Assembly (NCBI RefSeq): GCF_019200975.1
Contig: NZ_JAHTMR010000010.1
Span: 1 to 64,000 of the forward strand
DNA: 64,000 nucleotides
Direction of reading: 5' to 3'
Origin: Pseudomonas sp. PD9R
GTDB taxonomy: Bacteria > Pseudomonadota > Gammaproteobacteria > Pseudomonadales > Pseudomonadaceae
Shown: positions 1 through 8,759 of the stretch, one piece after another
How the letters are laid out: each line of letters starts with the position of its first letter
How positions within the stretch are numbered: position 1 is the first letter of the stretch
Notes under the pieces: generated by a model
Database searches by the model: none
What the model saw: the letters and a program-made list of their open reading frames with translations, nothing else
Told to the model about the DNA's origin: nothing
Program-made: the position numbers and the translations under genes

Positions 1-1
1 C

Positions 2-214
2 GCCACAGGAAGGAAATCGGGTGGCGTGGGGTGTCAGATCAATCTGGAGGGCGTCACCATCAGGCTTGATCGTGACGACAGAAAAGCCCTCCCAAAACGG
101 AAGGAAAGTATTAATATCGCGCATAAGAACGCCGGTTTGTTAGATGTGTTTGCTCGCACGAACATCATCAACCAAATCGGCGTTCTTGTTTCTGTGTTTC
201 CCGGGATTCCGTGA
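2..214 (+). other. Open frame entering from the left edge, unrecognised
   Basis: A frame is open from the window edge to a TGA at 214 (about 70 codons, with a GTG at 26). It matches no family I recognise. The opposite strand is also open across 34-285, so neither frame is convincing. It could be the 3' end of a gene that begins outside the window, or non-coding sequence. Between here and azoR (to 366) the only clear element is a terminator. Confidence 0.2.
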
Positions 215-220
215 AGAACC

Positions 221-258
221 AAAAAAAAGCCCGATCTCGCTAAAGCGTTCAATCGGGC
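221..258 (-). terminator. Rho-independent terminator downstream of azoR
   Basis: On the minus strand a GCCCGAT/ATCGGGC stem (229-235 with 252-258) is followed by eight T residues (221-228). It lies about 110 bases past the azoR stop, so it should end the azoR transcript. Confidence 0.8.
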
Positions 259-366
259 GGTAGCACTCAGGAGCAATAAGTGCAAAGGGAGGTTCGATGC
301 GCGTACAGGCTTGAAGGGTTGCGCCAGATCACTAGACCATCCAGCGATTATCTGGCGATTAACGGG

Positions 367-966
367 TCAGGCCACTTGAGCGAGCTTGGCGTTCGCCTGG
401 TTCAGGCCTTTCTCCTGGAAGTCACCGCCCAGGTTCATGCCTTCAGCGTGAATGAACGTTACGTCGTGGATGCCGATGAAGCCCATGACCTGACGCAGGT
501 AAGGTTCCTGGTGATCCGCCGTGCTGCCGGCGTAGATCCCGCCACGGGCTGTCAGCACATAAGCGCGCTTGCCACTGAGCAAACCCTGAGGACCGGTTTC
601 GGTGTACTTGAAGGTCACGCCGGCACGCAGCACATGGTCGAGCCAGGCCTTGAGTGTGCTTGGGATGGCGAAGTTGTACATCGGCGCGGCCATGACCAAT
701 ACGTCAGCGGCCAGCAGTTCGTCAGTCAATTGGTTGGAGCGCTCCAGCGAAACCTGTTCGATGTCGCTGCGCTGCTCGGCAGGTTTCATCCAGCCACCCA
801 GCAAATTGATGTCCAGATGCGGCACCGGGTTGACGGCCAGGTCACGCACAGTGATCTCGTCCTTCGGGTGAGCGGCTTGCCACTGGCTGATGAAGGTTTG
901 GGTCAGTTGACGCGAAACCGAGTCTTGCTGACGGGCACTGCTTTCGATGATCAGAACGCGGGACAT
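367..966 (-). CDS. azoR: FMN-dependent NADH-azoreductase
   Basis: This is a 199-residue flavodoxin-fold protein of the AzoR/AcpD family, a cytoplasmic homodimer that uses NADH and FMN to reduce quinones and azo bonds by two-electron transfer. The N-terminal strand with the SSAR phosphate-binding loop (about residues 9-12), the PMYNF segment at 95-99 and the TARGGIY segment near 139-145 all contact FMN in the family. Length is normal. The ATG is preceded by a strong GGAGG eight bases upstream. The gene stands alone, with a terminator downstream. Family members are often induced by quinone or thiol stress, but the physiological substrate cannot be read from sequence. Confidence 0.93.
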   Translation of the reverse strand: MSRVLIIESSARQQDSVSRQLTQTFISQWQAAHPKDEITVRDLAVNPVPHLDINLLGGWMKPAEQRSDIEQVSLERSNQLTDELLAADVLVMAAPMYNFAIPSTLKAWLDHVLRAGVTFKYTETGPQGLLSGKRAYVLTARGGIYAGSTADHQEPYLRQVMGFIGIHDVTFIHAEGMNLGGDFQEKGLNQANAKLAQVA

Positions 967-1097
967 TGGATGTAGCCTCCATCTGAGAATGCTGTAAGTC
1001 GATGGAGTGAAGGTTAAAGAGTGTCATATCGATGAAAAAGCGCAAATAACTGCTATAACCGATCAATAATTTCGTTTATAAGCTGAGCATACGCTCT
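967..1097 (-). promoter_or_regulatory. Upstream region of azoR
   Basis: This interval holds the azoR ribosome-binding site (GGAGG at about 975-979) and an AT-rich block at 1045-1080 that stands out from the GC-rich surroundings and probably carries the promoter. I could not fix -35 and -10 boxes. The rest, up to the next gene, is a REP pair. Confidence 0.4.
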
Positions 1098-1191
1098 TGT
1101 AGGAGCAAAGTTTGCTCGCGAAGGCATCTCGTCAGTCGATATCGCTGTTGCCTCATGCACCGTATTCGCGAGCAAGCGTTGCTCCTGCAAA
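1098..1191. repeat. REP inverted pair (type GTAGGAGC...GCTCGCG)
   Basis: Two facing copies of the Pseudomonas REP unit, TGTAGGAGCAAAGTTTGCTCGCGA and its near complement ending in GCTCCTGCA, are separated by about 45 bases. The element lies between the small exported protein and azoR. Confidence 0.85.
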
Positions 1192-1199
1192 GAAGGCGG

Positions 1200-1529
1200 C
1201 TATTTCGGTGCGCAGGCCAGTTCGATGCGTAACTTGATGATGCTGCGGGTGAACTTGGCAGTCGCATTTTTGTGTGTGCCGGCAGCCACTTCGATATTGC
1301 GGGTACGCGGCGCTTCAGGACCGTTGATGAATTTCACCTTGCAGCTGGCATCGACGTCGCCGTAGTTCGCGACCTGAATGGAGCCGATGTCGTTATCCGT
1401 GTCGTAGGTGATGTAGTCGATCTTCATGCCCTTGAGGTCTTTCTGCACATCGATCGGGTAAGCGAACGCAGTCAGCGGCAACACCGCCAGCAGCACACAA
1501 CCTGACACCACACAACAAAGCTTTTTCAT
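1200..1529 (-). CDS. Small exported protein of unknown function
   Basis: This 109-residue protein has a clear N-terminal signal peptide (MKK, then a hydrophobic core, ending in an AFA-Y type cleavage site near residue 23). The mature part is about 86 residues, rich in beta-forming residues, with two cysteines (near 63 and 106) that could form a disulfide in the periplasm. I do not recognise a named domain. It is transcribed divergently from the LysR gene, with the two starts only 49 bases apart, so that regulator is a candidate to control it. It ends just before a REP pair. An ATG follows a GGAGG-like site. Confidence 0.75.
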   Translation of the reverse strand: MKKLCCVVSGCVLLAVLPLTAFAYPIDVQKDLKGMKIDYITYDTDNDIGSIQVANYGDVDASCKVKFINGPEAPRTRNIEVAAGTHKNATAKFTRSIIKLRIELACAPK

Positions 1530-1578
1530 TCAGCAGCCTCCAATAAGGGCTGCCAGCTTAGGACAAGAGGAGCTCATC

Positions 1579-2502
1579 ATGAAAGCGCCCCGCGTGACCC
1601 TTGATCAATGGCGAACGCTGCAAGCCGTGGTCGATCACGGTGGTTTCGCCCAGGCCGCCGAGGCGCTGCATCGTTCGCAGTCATCGGTCAGTTACACCGT
1701 GGCGCGCATGCAGGACCAACTCGGTGTGCCACTGTTGCGCATCGACGGCCGCAAAGCGGTGCTGACCGAAGCCGGCGGCGTGCTGTTGCGCCGTTCGCGG
1801 CAACTGGTGAAACAGGCCAGTCAACTGGAAGACCTGGCCCACCATATGGAGCAAGGTTGGGAAGCCGAAGTGCGGCTGGTGGTTGATGCCGCCTACCCGA
1901 GCGCCCGCCTCGTCCGCGCACTGACTGCCTTCATGCCGCAAAGTCGTGGCTGCCGGGTTCGTCTGCGCGAAGAAGTACTGTCGGGGGTGGAAGAAGTCTT
2001 GCTTGAGGGCGTGGCCGATCTGGCGATCAGCGGTTTCAGCATTCCCGGCTATCTGGGCGCGGAACTGAGCGATGTCGAATTCGTCGCGGTCGCCCACCCG
2101 GAACATCCCCTGCACCGTCTCAATCGCGAGCTGAATTTTCAGGACCTCGAAAGCCAGCTGCAAGTGGTTATCCGCGACTCCGGCCGCCAGCAACCACGGG
2201 ACGTTGGCTGGCTCGGCGCCGAACAGCGCTGGACAGTCGGCAGCCTCGCCACCGCCGCGACGTTTGTTGGCAGTGGCTTGGGGTTCGCCTGGCTGCCAAG
2301 GCACATGATCGAACGGGAACTCAGGGAAGGGACGCTCAAGCTGCTACCGTTGGACCAGGGTGGCAGTCGTAATCCGAGTTTCTTCCTGTATTCGAACAAG
2401 GACAAACCCCTCGGCCCGGCCACGCAGATTCTCGTCGAGCTGCTGCGCACCTTTGACACCGCACCGCTGGACGCCCCTTTCGCCGCCCCTGAACAAGCCT
2501 GA
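1579..2502 (+). CDS. LysR-family transcriptional regulator
   Basis: This 307-residue protein has the LysR layout. An N-terminal winged helix-turn-helix (residues 5-65, with the hallmark FAQAAEALHRSQSSVS segment) is followed by a substrate-binding domain of the periplasmic-binding fold (about 95-295). It should bind DNA as a tetramer and respond to an unidentified small molecule. The ATG has AGAGGAG seven bases upstream. The gene is divergent from the small exported protein, the classic arrangement for a LysR target. Downstream, an alpha/beta hydrolase starts 14 bases after its stop and may be cotranscribed. The ligand cannot be assigned. Confidence 0.92.
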   Translation: MKAPRVTLDQWRTLQAVVDHGGFAQAAEALHRSQSSVSYTVARMQDQLGVPLLRIDGRKAVLTEAGGVLLRRSRQLVKQASQLEDLAHHMEQGWEAEVRLVVDAAYPSARLVRALTAFMPQSRGCRVRLREEVLSGVEEVLLEGVADLAISGFSIPGYLGAELSDVEFVAVAHPEHPLHRLNRELNFQDLESQLQVVIRDSGRQQPRDVGWLGAEQRWTVGSLATAATFVGSGLGFAWLPRHMIERELREGTLKLLPLDQGGSRNPSFFLYSNKDKPLGPATQILVELLRTFDTAPLDAPFAAPEQA

Positions 2503-2516
2503 CACGGAGTGTACGC

Positions 2517-3332
2517 ATGGCCTATTTCGAACATGAAGGTTGCAACCTGCACTATGAGGAATATGGCCAGGGCGCTCCGTTGCTACTGGTCCATGGGCTG
2601 GGGTCCAGCACCCTGGATTGGGAAAAACAGATCCCCGCACTGGCCGCCCGTTACCGGGTGATCGTCCCCGACGTGCGCGGCCACGGGCGCTCCGACAAAC
2701 CACGCGAGCGTTACAGCATTGCCGGGTTCAGCGCCGACCTGGTCGCGCTGATGGAGCATCTGAACCTCGGCCCGACACATTATGTGGGACTTTCGATGGG
2801 CGGAATGATCGGCTTTCAACTCGGAGTGGATCAGCCACAACTGCTCAAGAGCCTGTGCATCGTCAACAGCGCGCCCGAGGTCAAACTACGCAGCCGCGAT
2901 GACTATTGGCAGTGGTTCAAGCGCTGGAGCCTGATGCGCGTGCTCAGTCTTCGCACCATCGGCAAGGCCTTGGGCGGTAAGCTTTTCCCAAAACCGGAAC
3001 AAGCTGATTTGCGACAAAAAATGGCCGAACGCTGGGCAAAAAACGACAAACATGCTTATCTCGCCAGCTTCGATGCCATTGTTGGTTGGGGCGTTCAGGA
3101 ACGACTGTCGAAGGTGTCCTGTCCAACCCTCATCGTCAGCGCCGACCACGACTACACACCGGTCTCGTTGAAGGAAAACTACATAAAACTGCTGCCCAAT
3201 GCCCGGCTGGCGGTGATCGCCGATTCGCGTCACGCCACCCCACTGGATCAGCCCGAACACTTCAACCAGACACTGCTCGAGTTTCTCACCGCAGTCGATA
3301 CCACCACACTCAGGATCACTGACCCATGCTGA
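2517..3332 (+). CDS. Alpha/beta-fold hydrolase
   Basis: A 271-residue single-domain alpha/beta hydrolase. Visible motifs are the oxyanion-hole segment VHGLGS (25-30), the conserved DVRGHGRS loop (52-59), the nucleophile elbow GLSMGG with Ser93, a late acid in the SADHDYTPV strand and a histidine in SRHATPLDQPE near the C terminus. It resembles 3-oxoadipate enol-lactonase and haloperoxidase-like relatives, but no catabolic neighbours support a specific substrate. It follows the LysR gene closely, and its end overlaps the cyclophilin start by seven bases, suggesting one transcript. Confidence 0.88.
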   Translation: MAYFEHEGCNLHYEEYGQGAPLLLVHGLGSSTLDWEKQIPALAARYRVIVPDVRGHGRSDKPRERYSIAGFSADLVALMEHLNLGPTHYVGLSMGGMIGFQLGVDQPQLLKSLCIVNSAPEVKLRSRDDYWQWFKRWSLMRVLSLRTIGKALGGKLFPKPEQADLRQKMAERWAKNDKHAYLASFDAIVGWGVQERLSKVSCPTLIVSADHDYTPVSLKENYIKLLPNARLAVIADSRHATPLDQPEHFNQTLLEFLTAVDTTTLRITDPC

Positions 3333-3883
3333 AAAAAATCGCCCTCGTCGCTGGCTCCGTTCTGTTTGCCGCCAACCTGATGGCGGCAACGCCTGCCAAG
3401 GCGCCGCATGTTCTGCTGGAAACCACCAACGGCCAGATCGAAATCGAACTGGACCCGGTCAAGGCCCCAATCAGTACCAAGAACTTTCTTGAGTACGTCG
3501 ACAGCGGCTTCTACAACAACACGATTTTTCACCGTGTGATTCCGGGCTTCATGGTCCAGGGTGGTGGTTTCACCCAACAGATGTCGCAGAAAGACACCAA
3601 GGCGCCGATCAAGAACGAGCACAAGAATGGTCTGGTCAACGTTCGTGGCACCTTGTCCATGGCCCGAACCTCCGATCCTGACTCGGCCACCAGCCAGTTC
3701 TTCATTAACGTCAAGGACAACGACTTCCTCGACAGCGGTGACGGCTATGCGGTGTTCGGCAAAGTAGTCAAAGGCATGGATGTGGTCGACATCATCGTCA
3801 ATTCGCCTACCACTGTGCGCAGCGGCATGAAGGACGTACCTGCCGACCCGGTGTTCATCAAGTCGGCCAAGCGCATCGACTGA
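3326..3883 (+). CDS. ppiA: Periplasmic peptidyl-prolyl cis-trans isomerase, cyclophilin type
   Basis: A 185-residue cyclophilin with a signal peptide (MLKK, hydrophobic core, cleavage after about residue 20, LMA-A). The mature domain shows the cyclophilin core: IFHRVIPGFMVQGGGF with the catalytic Arg, then ARTSDPDSATSQFFIN, which lines the proline pocket. It should catalyse prolyl isomerisation during folding of envelope proteins. PpiA is the usual name for the exported enzyme; PpiB, the cytoplasmic one, lacks a signal peptide. The start overlaps the preceding hydrolase by seven bases. A hairpin with an 8-bp GTTGCCGG stem (3912-3932) follows, but without a T-run. Confidence 0.9.
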   Translation: MLKKIALVAGSVLFAANLMAATPAKAPHVLLETTNGQIEIELDPVKAPISTKNFLEYVDSGFYNNTIFHRVIPGFMVQGGGFTQQMSQKDTKAPIKNEHKNGLVNVRGTLSMARTSDPDSATSQFFINVKDNDFLDSGDGYAVFGKVVKGMDVVDIIVNSPTTVRSGMKDVPADPVFIKSAKRID

Positions 3884-3976
3884 GACTAAGCTGGACAGGG
3901 ATGTCAGAGCCGTTGCCGGTCACGCCGGCAACGCTCAAACCGTTTAAAGGAGAGCCCGTTCGCGGGTGAAAAACCG

Positions 3977-5809
3977 ATGCTTTATCGCCGTTTTGAAAAA
4001 CTGATCGACATATTTCGTGACGCTCCAACCCCCGCACCGCCGGATCGGGTTCTGCCGTTTTATACCTACTACCTCAAGCAGGTCTGGCCAAGTTTCGCCG
4101 CCCTGCTGATCGTCGGACTGTTCGCCGCGTTAATCGAAGTTGCGCTGTTCACCTATCTGAGCCGCATCATTGACTTTGCCCAGGGCACGCCGAACGTCAA
4201 TTTATTCAAGGAACATGGTCTCGAGCTGGCCTGGATGGCCGTCGTTGCGCTGGTCTTGCGGCCAGTGTTTGTCGGCCTGCATGACCTGCTGGTGCATCAG
4301 ACCCTGAGCCCCAGCATGACCAGCATGATCCGCTGGCAAAACCACAGTTACGTGCTCAAACAGAGCCTGAATTTTTTCCACAACGACTTCGCCGGACGCA
4401 TTGCCCAACGCATCATGCAGACCGGCAACTCCTTGCGCGACTCGGCTGTGCAAGCGGTAGATGCGTTGTGGCATGTGCTGATCTACGCCATCAGCGCGCT
4501 GGTGCTATTCGCCGAGGCCGATTGGCGCCTGATGATCCCGTTGCTGACCTGGATCATCGCGTTCATCAGTGCGCTCTATTACTTCGTGCCACGGGTCAAG
4601 GAACGCTCGGTGGTGTCCTCCGATGCGCGCTCCAAACTGATGGGCCGAATCGTCGATGGCTACACCAACATCACGACCCTGAAGCTGTTCGCCCATACCA
4701 ATTTCGAGCAGCAGTACGCCCGGGAAGCGATCAAGGAACAAACCGAAAAAGCCCAACTCGCCGGCCGTGTTGTCACCAGCATGGACGTGGTCATCACCAG
4801 CATGAACGGCTTGCTGATTGTCAGCACTACGGGGCTGGCCCTGTGGCTGTGGACCCAGTCGCTGCTCACCGTGGGCGCCATTGCGTTGGCCACGGGGCTG
4901 GTGATCCGGATCGTCAACATGTCCGGCTGGATCATGTGGGTAGTCACCGGCATTTTCGAAAACATCGGCATGGTGCAGGACGGCTTGCAGAGCATCTCGC
5001 AACCGGTCAGCGTCACCGACCGTGACCAGGCCAAACCCTTGATGGTGGCCCGTGGCGAAGTGCGTTTCGAGAACGTGGATTTCCACTACGGCAAGCAGAG
5101 CGGGATCATCGGCGGCCTCAATCTGACGATCAAACCCGGTGAAAAAATCGGCCTGATCGGTCCGTCCGGTGCAGGCAAATCGACCCTGGTCAATCTGCTG
5201 CTGCGCCTCTATGACGTCGAGGGCGGGCGGATACTCATCGATGGCCAGAACATCGCCGATGTCGGCCAGGAAAGTCTGCGCGAGCGCATCGGCATGATCA
5301 CCCAGGACACCTCGCTGCTGCATCGCTCGATCCGCGAAAACCTGCTTTACGGCAAAACTGACGCCACCGATGCCGAGCTCTGGGAAGCGGTACATAAAGC
5401 GCGGGCCGACGGGTTCATTCCTGCGTTATCCGATGCCGAAGGCCGCACCGGTTTCGATGCCCACGTTGGCGAACGCGGGGTGAAACTCTCGGGCGGTCAA
5501 CGCCAGCGGATCGCCATCGCCCGCGTGCTGCTCAAGGATGCGCCCATCCTGATCATGGACGAGGCCACGTCGGCCCTGGATTCGGAAGTTGAAGCCGCGA
5601 TCCAGGAAAGCCTGGAAACCTTGATGCAGGGCAAAACCGTGATTGCCATCGCCCACCGGCTTTCGACCATTGCCCGGATGGACAGACTGGTGGTGTTGGA
5701 AAACGGCAAGATCGCCGAAACCGGTACCCATGCCGAACTCCTGGCTCATGGCGGTTTGTATGCGCGGTTGTGGCAGCATCAGACGGGCGGGTTTGTCGGG
5801 ATCGATTGA
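3977..5809 (+). CDS. ABC exporter, fused membrane and ATPase domains (MsbA/multidrug type)
   Basis: A 610-residue half-transporter. The N-terminal half (about 30-330) has six membrane segments of the type I exporter fold. The C-terminal half (350-600) is the ATPase, with Walker A GPSGAGKST at about 395-403, signature LSGGQ at about 504-508, Walker B ILIMDEATSALD at about 524-535 and the H-loop histidine in AIAHRLST. It should work as a homodimer exporting a lipid or hydrophobic compound. The related lipid A flippase MsbA is essential, but nothing nearby points to lipopolysaccharide synthesis, so the cargo is open. The ATG follows AAAGGAGA at a somewhat long spacing. It is a single gene ending at a REP pair. 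Confidence 0.9.
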   Translation: MLYRRFEKLIDIFRDAPTPAPPDRVLPFYTYYLKQVWPSFAALLIVGLFAALIEVALFTYLSRIIDFAQGTPNVNLFKEHGLELAWMAVVALVLRPVFVGLHDLLVHQTLSPSMTSMIRWQNHSYVLKQSLNFFHNDFAGRIAQRIMQTGNSLRDSAVQAVDALWHVLIYAISALVLFAEADWRLMIPLLTWIIAFISALYYFVPRVKERSVVSSDARSKLMGRIVDGYTNITTLKLFAHTNFEQQYAREAIKEQTEKAQLAGRVVTSMDVVITSMNGLLIVSTTGLALWLWTQSLLTVGAIALATGLVIRIVNMSGWIMWVVTGIFENIGMVQDGLQSISQPVSVTDRDQAKPLMVARGEVRFENVDFHYGKQSGIIGGLNLTIKPGEKIGLIGPSGAGKSTLVNLLLRLYDVEGGRILIDGQNIADVGQESLRERIGMITQDTSLLHRSIRENLLYGKTDATDAELWEAVHKARADGFIPALSDAEGRTGFDAHVGERGVKLSGGQRQRIAIARVLLKDAPILIMDEATSALDSEVEAAIQESLETLMQGKTVIAIAHRLSTIARMDRLVVLENGKIAETGTHAELLAHGGLYARLWQHQTGGFVGID

Positions 5810-5816
5810 ACCCTAA

Positions 5817-5901
5817 GATCAAACGATCGCAGCCTTCGGCAGCTCCTGCATGGGGGACGTATTCCAAATGTAGGAGCTGCCGAAGGCTGCGATCTTTTGC
5901 T
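5817..5901. repeat. REP inverted pair (type GATCGCAGCCTTCGGCAGCTCC)
   Basis: Two facing copies of the second REP type can fold into a long stem. The element lies between the convergent ends of the ABC exporter and the FemAB-like gene, where it may also act as a two-way terminator because AAAAGATC/GATCTTTT ends give T-rich tails. Confidence 0.9.
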
Positions 5902-7035
5902 TTATTGCCGGTAAGGCAACGCCGTCCTCGCCTCTTCGGCATACGCCAGAACGCCCAAACGCTCCTGATGCAGGAAGTCTTTGACTGCCGCTTTCAGCCC
6001 CGGATGGCGCAGGTAATGCCAGGAATGGGTGATCACTGGCTCGAATCCGCGAATCAACTTGTGCTCGCCCTGGGCACCGGCATCGAAGCGCTGAAAACCA
6101 TTGGCAATCGCATAGTCCATGCCCTGATAGAAACAGGTCTCGAAATGCAGGCGATCGAACTCCGCGAGACAGCCCCAGTAACGCCCGTAAAAACTGTCGC
6201 CCCCCACCAGACTGAACGCCATCGCAACTGGCCGTGAACCTTGCTTGGCCAACACCACACGAATGGATTGCGGCATGCGCTCAGCCAGCAAGCTGAAAAA
6301 CTCCCGCGTCAGATAAGGCCGTTGTCGACGTACCGCGTAGGTATTGGCGTAGCAGGCGTAGACAAAATCCCACTGTGACTCGGTCAGTTGCCGGCCTTCA
6401 AACCATTCGAACTCGATGCCCTGCCCCGCGACTTGCTCGCGCTCTTTGCGCATCTGCTTGCGCTTGCGCGAACTCAGGGCATCAAGGAAATCCTGAAAAT
6501 CCCGATACCCGCGGTTTTGCCAGTGATACTGACAGCCGATGCGTTGCAACCAGCCCGGTTGCTCGGCCAATGCGGCATCGGTGAATGGATCGGTGAAGTT
6601 AATGTGGGCGCTCGAGAGCTGTTCGATTTCCAGGTAGCCGGGCAGGCTTTTCAGTAGTTCGAATCCGTCCTCCACGTTGGCCGCCAGCAACCGCGGACCG
6701 CTGACCGGGCTGAACGGCACGGCGGTCAGTAACTTGGGGTAGTAATCGATACCGGCACGTTCGCAGGCATCGGCCCAGGCATGGTCGAAAACGTACTCAC
6801 CGTAGGAATGCCATTTGCGGTAACTGGGCAATGCGGCAATCAGTCGGCCACCCTCGACGTGCAGCAAATGCTCAGGCTGCCAGCCGGAATGAGGGCCGAT
6901 GCTGCCGCTGTCCTCCAGCGCGCCGAGAAACGCGTGACTCAGAAATGGCTGACTCTCGGGCACCAGTGCATCCCACGCTTGCGGGGTAATTTCCGACAGA
7001 CTTTGCAGGCATTGCAACGGCATCACCATCCTCAC
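5902..7035 (-). CDS. FemAB/GNAT-fold acyltransferase-like protein (DUF482/COG3146)
   Basis: A 377-residue protein matching the PF04339 family, annotated as peptidogalycan biosynthesis/recognition and carrying an N-acyltransferase fold. Recognisable family segments are FLSHAFLGALEDSGS near 31-45, the KRKQMRKEREQV basic stretch in the middle, and YYGRYWG/FYQGMDYAI-type segments leading to FDAGAQGEHKL near the C terminus, which resembles the family's GAQGEHK signature. Members of this family have no firm biochemical function. The likely start is the ATG at 7035 or the one at 7026, since both are in frame. It is a single gene, convergent with the ABC exporter. Confidence 0.85.
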   Translation of the reverse strand: MRMVMPLQCLQSLSEITPQAWDALVPESQPFLSHAFLGALEDSGSIGPHSGWQPEHLLHVEGGRLIAALPSYRKWHSYGEYVFDHAWADACERAGIDYYPKLLTAVPFSPVSGPRLLAANVEDGFELLKSLPGYLEIEQLSSAHINFTDPFTDAALAEQPGWLQRIGCQYHWQNRGYRDFQDFLDALSSRKRKQMRKEREQVAGQGIEFEWFEGRQLTESQWDFVYACYANTYAVRRQRPYLTREFFSLLAERMPQSIRVVLAKQGSRPVAMAFSLVGGDSFYGRYWGCLAEFDRLHFETCFYQGMDYAIANGFQRFDAGAQGEHKLIRGFEPVITHSWHYLRHPGLKAAVKDFLHQERLGVLAYAEEARTALPYRQ

Positions 7036-7305
7036 TCTTCATGGCGTGAAAGCATCGCGAGTATCGCCTATCGCTATCCATTGCACACGATCAATTCGAC
7101 GACAGCGCTCTAGATCAATGGTTCGCGACGACTTTGTATCGTCATCGACGCGCCATCACATTGCCACCGCCCTGTCATAAACCATCGCGATACTTGCGCC
7201 TGTTTTTAGAGCGCCGGGTTATAGCCCGGTCACTGTTTTCCGTCCATCAATGGTCGGTTGTGCCCTGGATGGCTCTGTCATCCACTCTCATCTTCGGAGA
7301 TTGAT
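7036..7305. other. Intergenic region with divergent promoters
   Basis: About 270 bases separate the FemAB-like gene and the porin, which point away from each other. A small hairpin CCGGG-N6-CCCGG lies near 7215-7231 and a Shine-Dalgarno sequence (CGGAG) lies just before 7306. I could not fix promoter boxes. Confidence 0.4.
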
Positions 7306-8628
7306 ATGCGTCTTGCTTCCACAAAAACTGCGGCGGCCCTGTGTGGCGGCTTTCTGCTGGCCATGAGTGTTCCGGCCAGCGCCGCAGTCGACGCCAAACT
7401 GCTGGACATGCTTAAGGCTAACGGCTCGATTACCAACGCGCAGTACAGCGAACTGCAAGCCGAGCTGGCCAAGGATCAGAAAGACCAGCAAATTGCCCGT
7501 CAGGCTCAGCAAGAGAGCAACGAGCAGATCGCCGCCACGGCGAAGAAAACCACGGAGCTGAGCACCTTCGACCAGAAACTGGCATGGGCCGCCAAGACTC
7601 AATTCAAGGGCGACGTGCGTTTCCGTGAAGAAACAGTGCACAACGATGGCGTACCGAACAACAAAGACCAGGATCGTCAGCGCGTTCGTGCCCGCCTGGG
7701 TGCCTACAGCGAGATCAACCCGCAAGTCGACACCGGCATTCGTATCGCTACCGGCAGTAACGATGACCCTCGTTCCACCAACCAGGATTTGAACAACTAC
7801 TTCGACAAGAAGCAGATCTGGCTGGATCAGGGTTACGTTGACTACCACCCCGATGCCATCAAAAACCTGCACCTCGTTGGCGGCAAGATGCCACAGCAAT
7901 GGGTGAGCATGGGTGACATCATCTGGGATAGCGACATCAACCCGGAAGGTCTGTCGGTTTCTTACAAATACCCGCTGAGCGGCAGCACCGAACTATTCGG
8001 TAGCGCCGGCCACTACACCCTCAAGGACAACGTCGACGGCGAAGGCGTGCAGTTCAAACACGACCTGCGTCTGTATGCCGGCCAGTTGGGCGCGCGTTTC
8101 GCCATCACTGACAACCTGAAAATGACCTTGGGCGGCAGCATCTACGCCTACGACAACGATGACGACATCACTCCAGGGGGCACCAGCATCCCCTCGGCAT
8201 TGGCTGTTAACGGCAACACCCCGGGTGAACAATTCAAGCTGTACGAAGGTTTTGGTCAACTCGACATCGGCGGCCTGCCAATGCCACTGTCGTTGTACGG
8301 TCAAGTCGTCAACAACAAGGATGCCAGCAACGATCAGGACACTGGCTGGCTGGCCGGCGTCAAGACCAAGTTCTACGGCTTCGCAGTGGACTACAACTAC
8401 CGCGATGTACAACAGAACGCTGTGGTCGGCGCCTTCACTGACTCTGACTTCGCCAACGGCTTCACCGGTTCGCGCGGTAGCAAGTTGAAAGTAAGCTATG
8501 ACATCGACAAGAACTTCGCCCTTGGCGCGACGTACTTCATGGCTAACTCCGACTACACCAACGCCAGCGTCAACAAGAAAGACTCCGACATCAACACCCT
8601 ACAACTGGATGCCGAAGCTAAGTTCTGA
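7306..8628 (+). CDS. Outer-membrane porin (putative porin, Porin_5-like)
   Basis: A 440-residue exported beta-barrel protein. A signal peptide (MRLASTKTAAALCGGFLLAM, cleavage after ASA near residue 25) is followed by a short Gln/Glu-rich helical stretch (about 30-85, probably a periplasmic coiled coil). A long run of alternating strands ends in the C-terminal aromatic EAKF, the usual barrel-assembly signal. A frame upstream to 7258 is open, but the ATG at 7306 has CGGAG six bases ahead and starts a proper signal peptide. Related Pseudomonas proteins are annotated as putative porins. The substrate is unknown. Confidence 0.85.
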   Translation: MRLASTKTAAALCGGFLLAMSVPASAAVDAKLLDMLKANGSITNAQYSELQAELAKDQKDQQIARQAQQESNEQIAATAKKTTELSTFDQKLAWAAKTQFKGDVRFREETVHNDGVPNNKDQDRQRVRARLGAYSEINPQVDTGIRIATGSNDDPRSTNQDLNNYFDKKQIWLDQGYVDYHPDAIKNLHLVGGKMPQQWVSMGDIIWDSDINPEGLSVSYKYPLSGSTELFGSAGHYTLKDNVDGEGVQFKHDLRLYAGQLGARFAITDNLKMTLGGSIYAYDNDDDITPGGTSIPSALAVNGNTPGEQFKLYEGFGQLDIGGLPMPLSLYGQVVNNKDASNDQDTGWLAGVKTKFYGFAVDYNYRDVQQNAVVGAFTDSDFANGFTGSRGSKLKVSYDIDKNFALGATYFMANSDYTNASVNKKDSDINTLQLDAEAKF

Positions 8629-8643
8629 TTCCCCGCTACACGA

Positions 8644-8672
8644 CTCGGGCAAGGAAGCCCGAGCCGCTTTTA
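8644..8672 (+). terminator. Probable terminator of the porin gene
   Basis: A CTCGGGC/GCCCGAG stem with a six-base loop lies 15 bases after the porin stop. Its T-tract is short (CCGCTTTT), so efficiency is uncertain. Confidence 0.6.
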
Positions 8673-8759
8673 CAGCCTGGCGTTGGTAAATCGGTCCCCA
8701 TCATCCTCCGGTAGGCCAACGCGAGACTGTGTTCTAACTCTTCGCCATCCTTCCAAAAA

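Noticed and set aside
34..285. 83-codon minus-strand frame at the left edge
   Set aside because: It overlaps a clear terminator and an equally open plus-strand frame, and has no recognisable domain.
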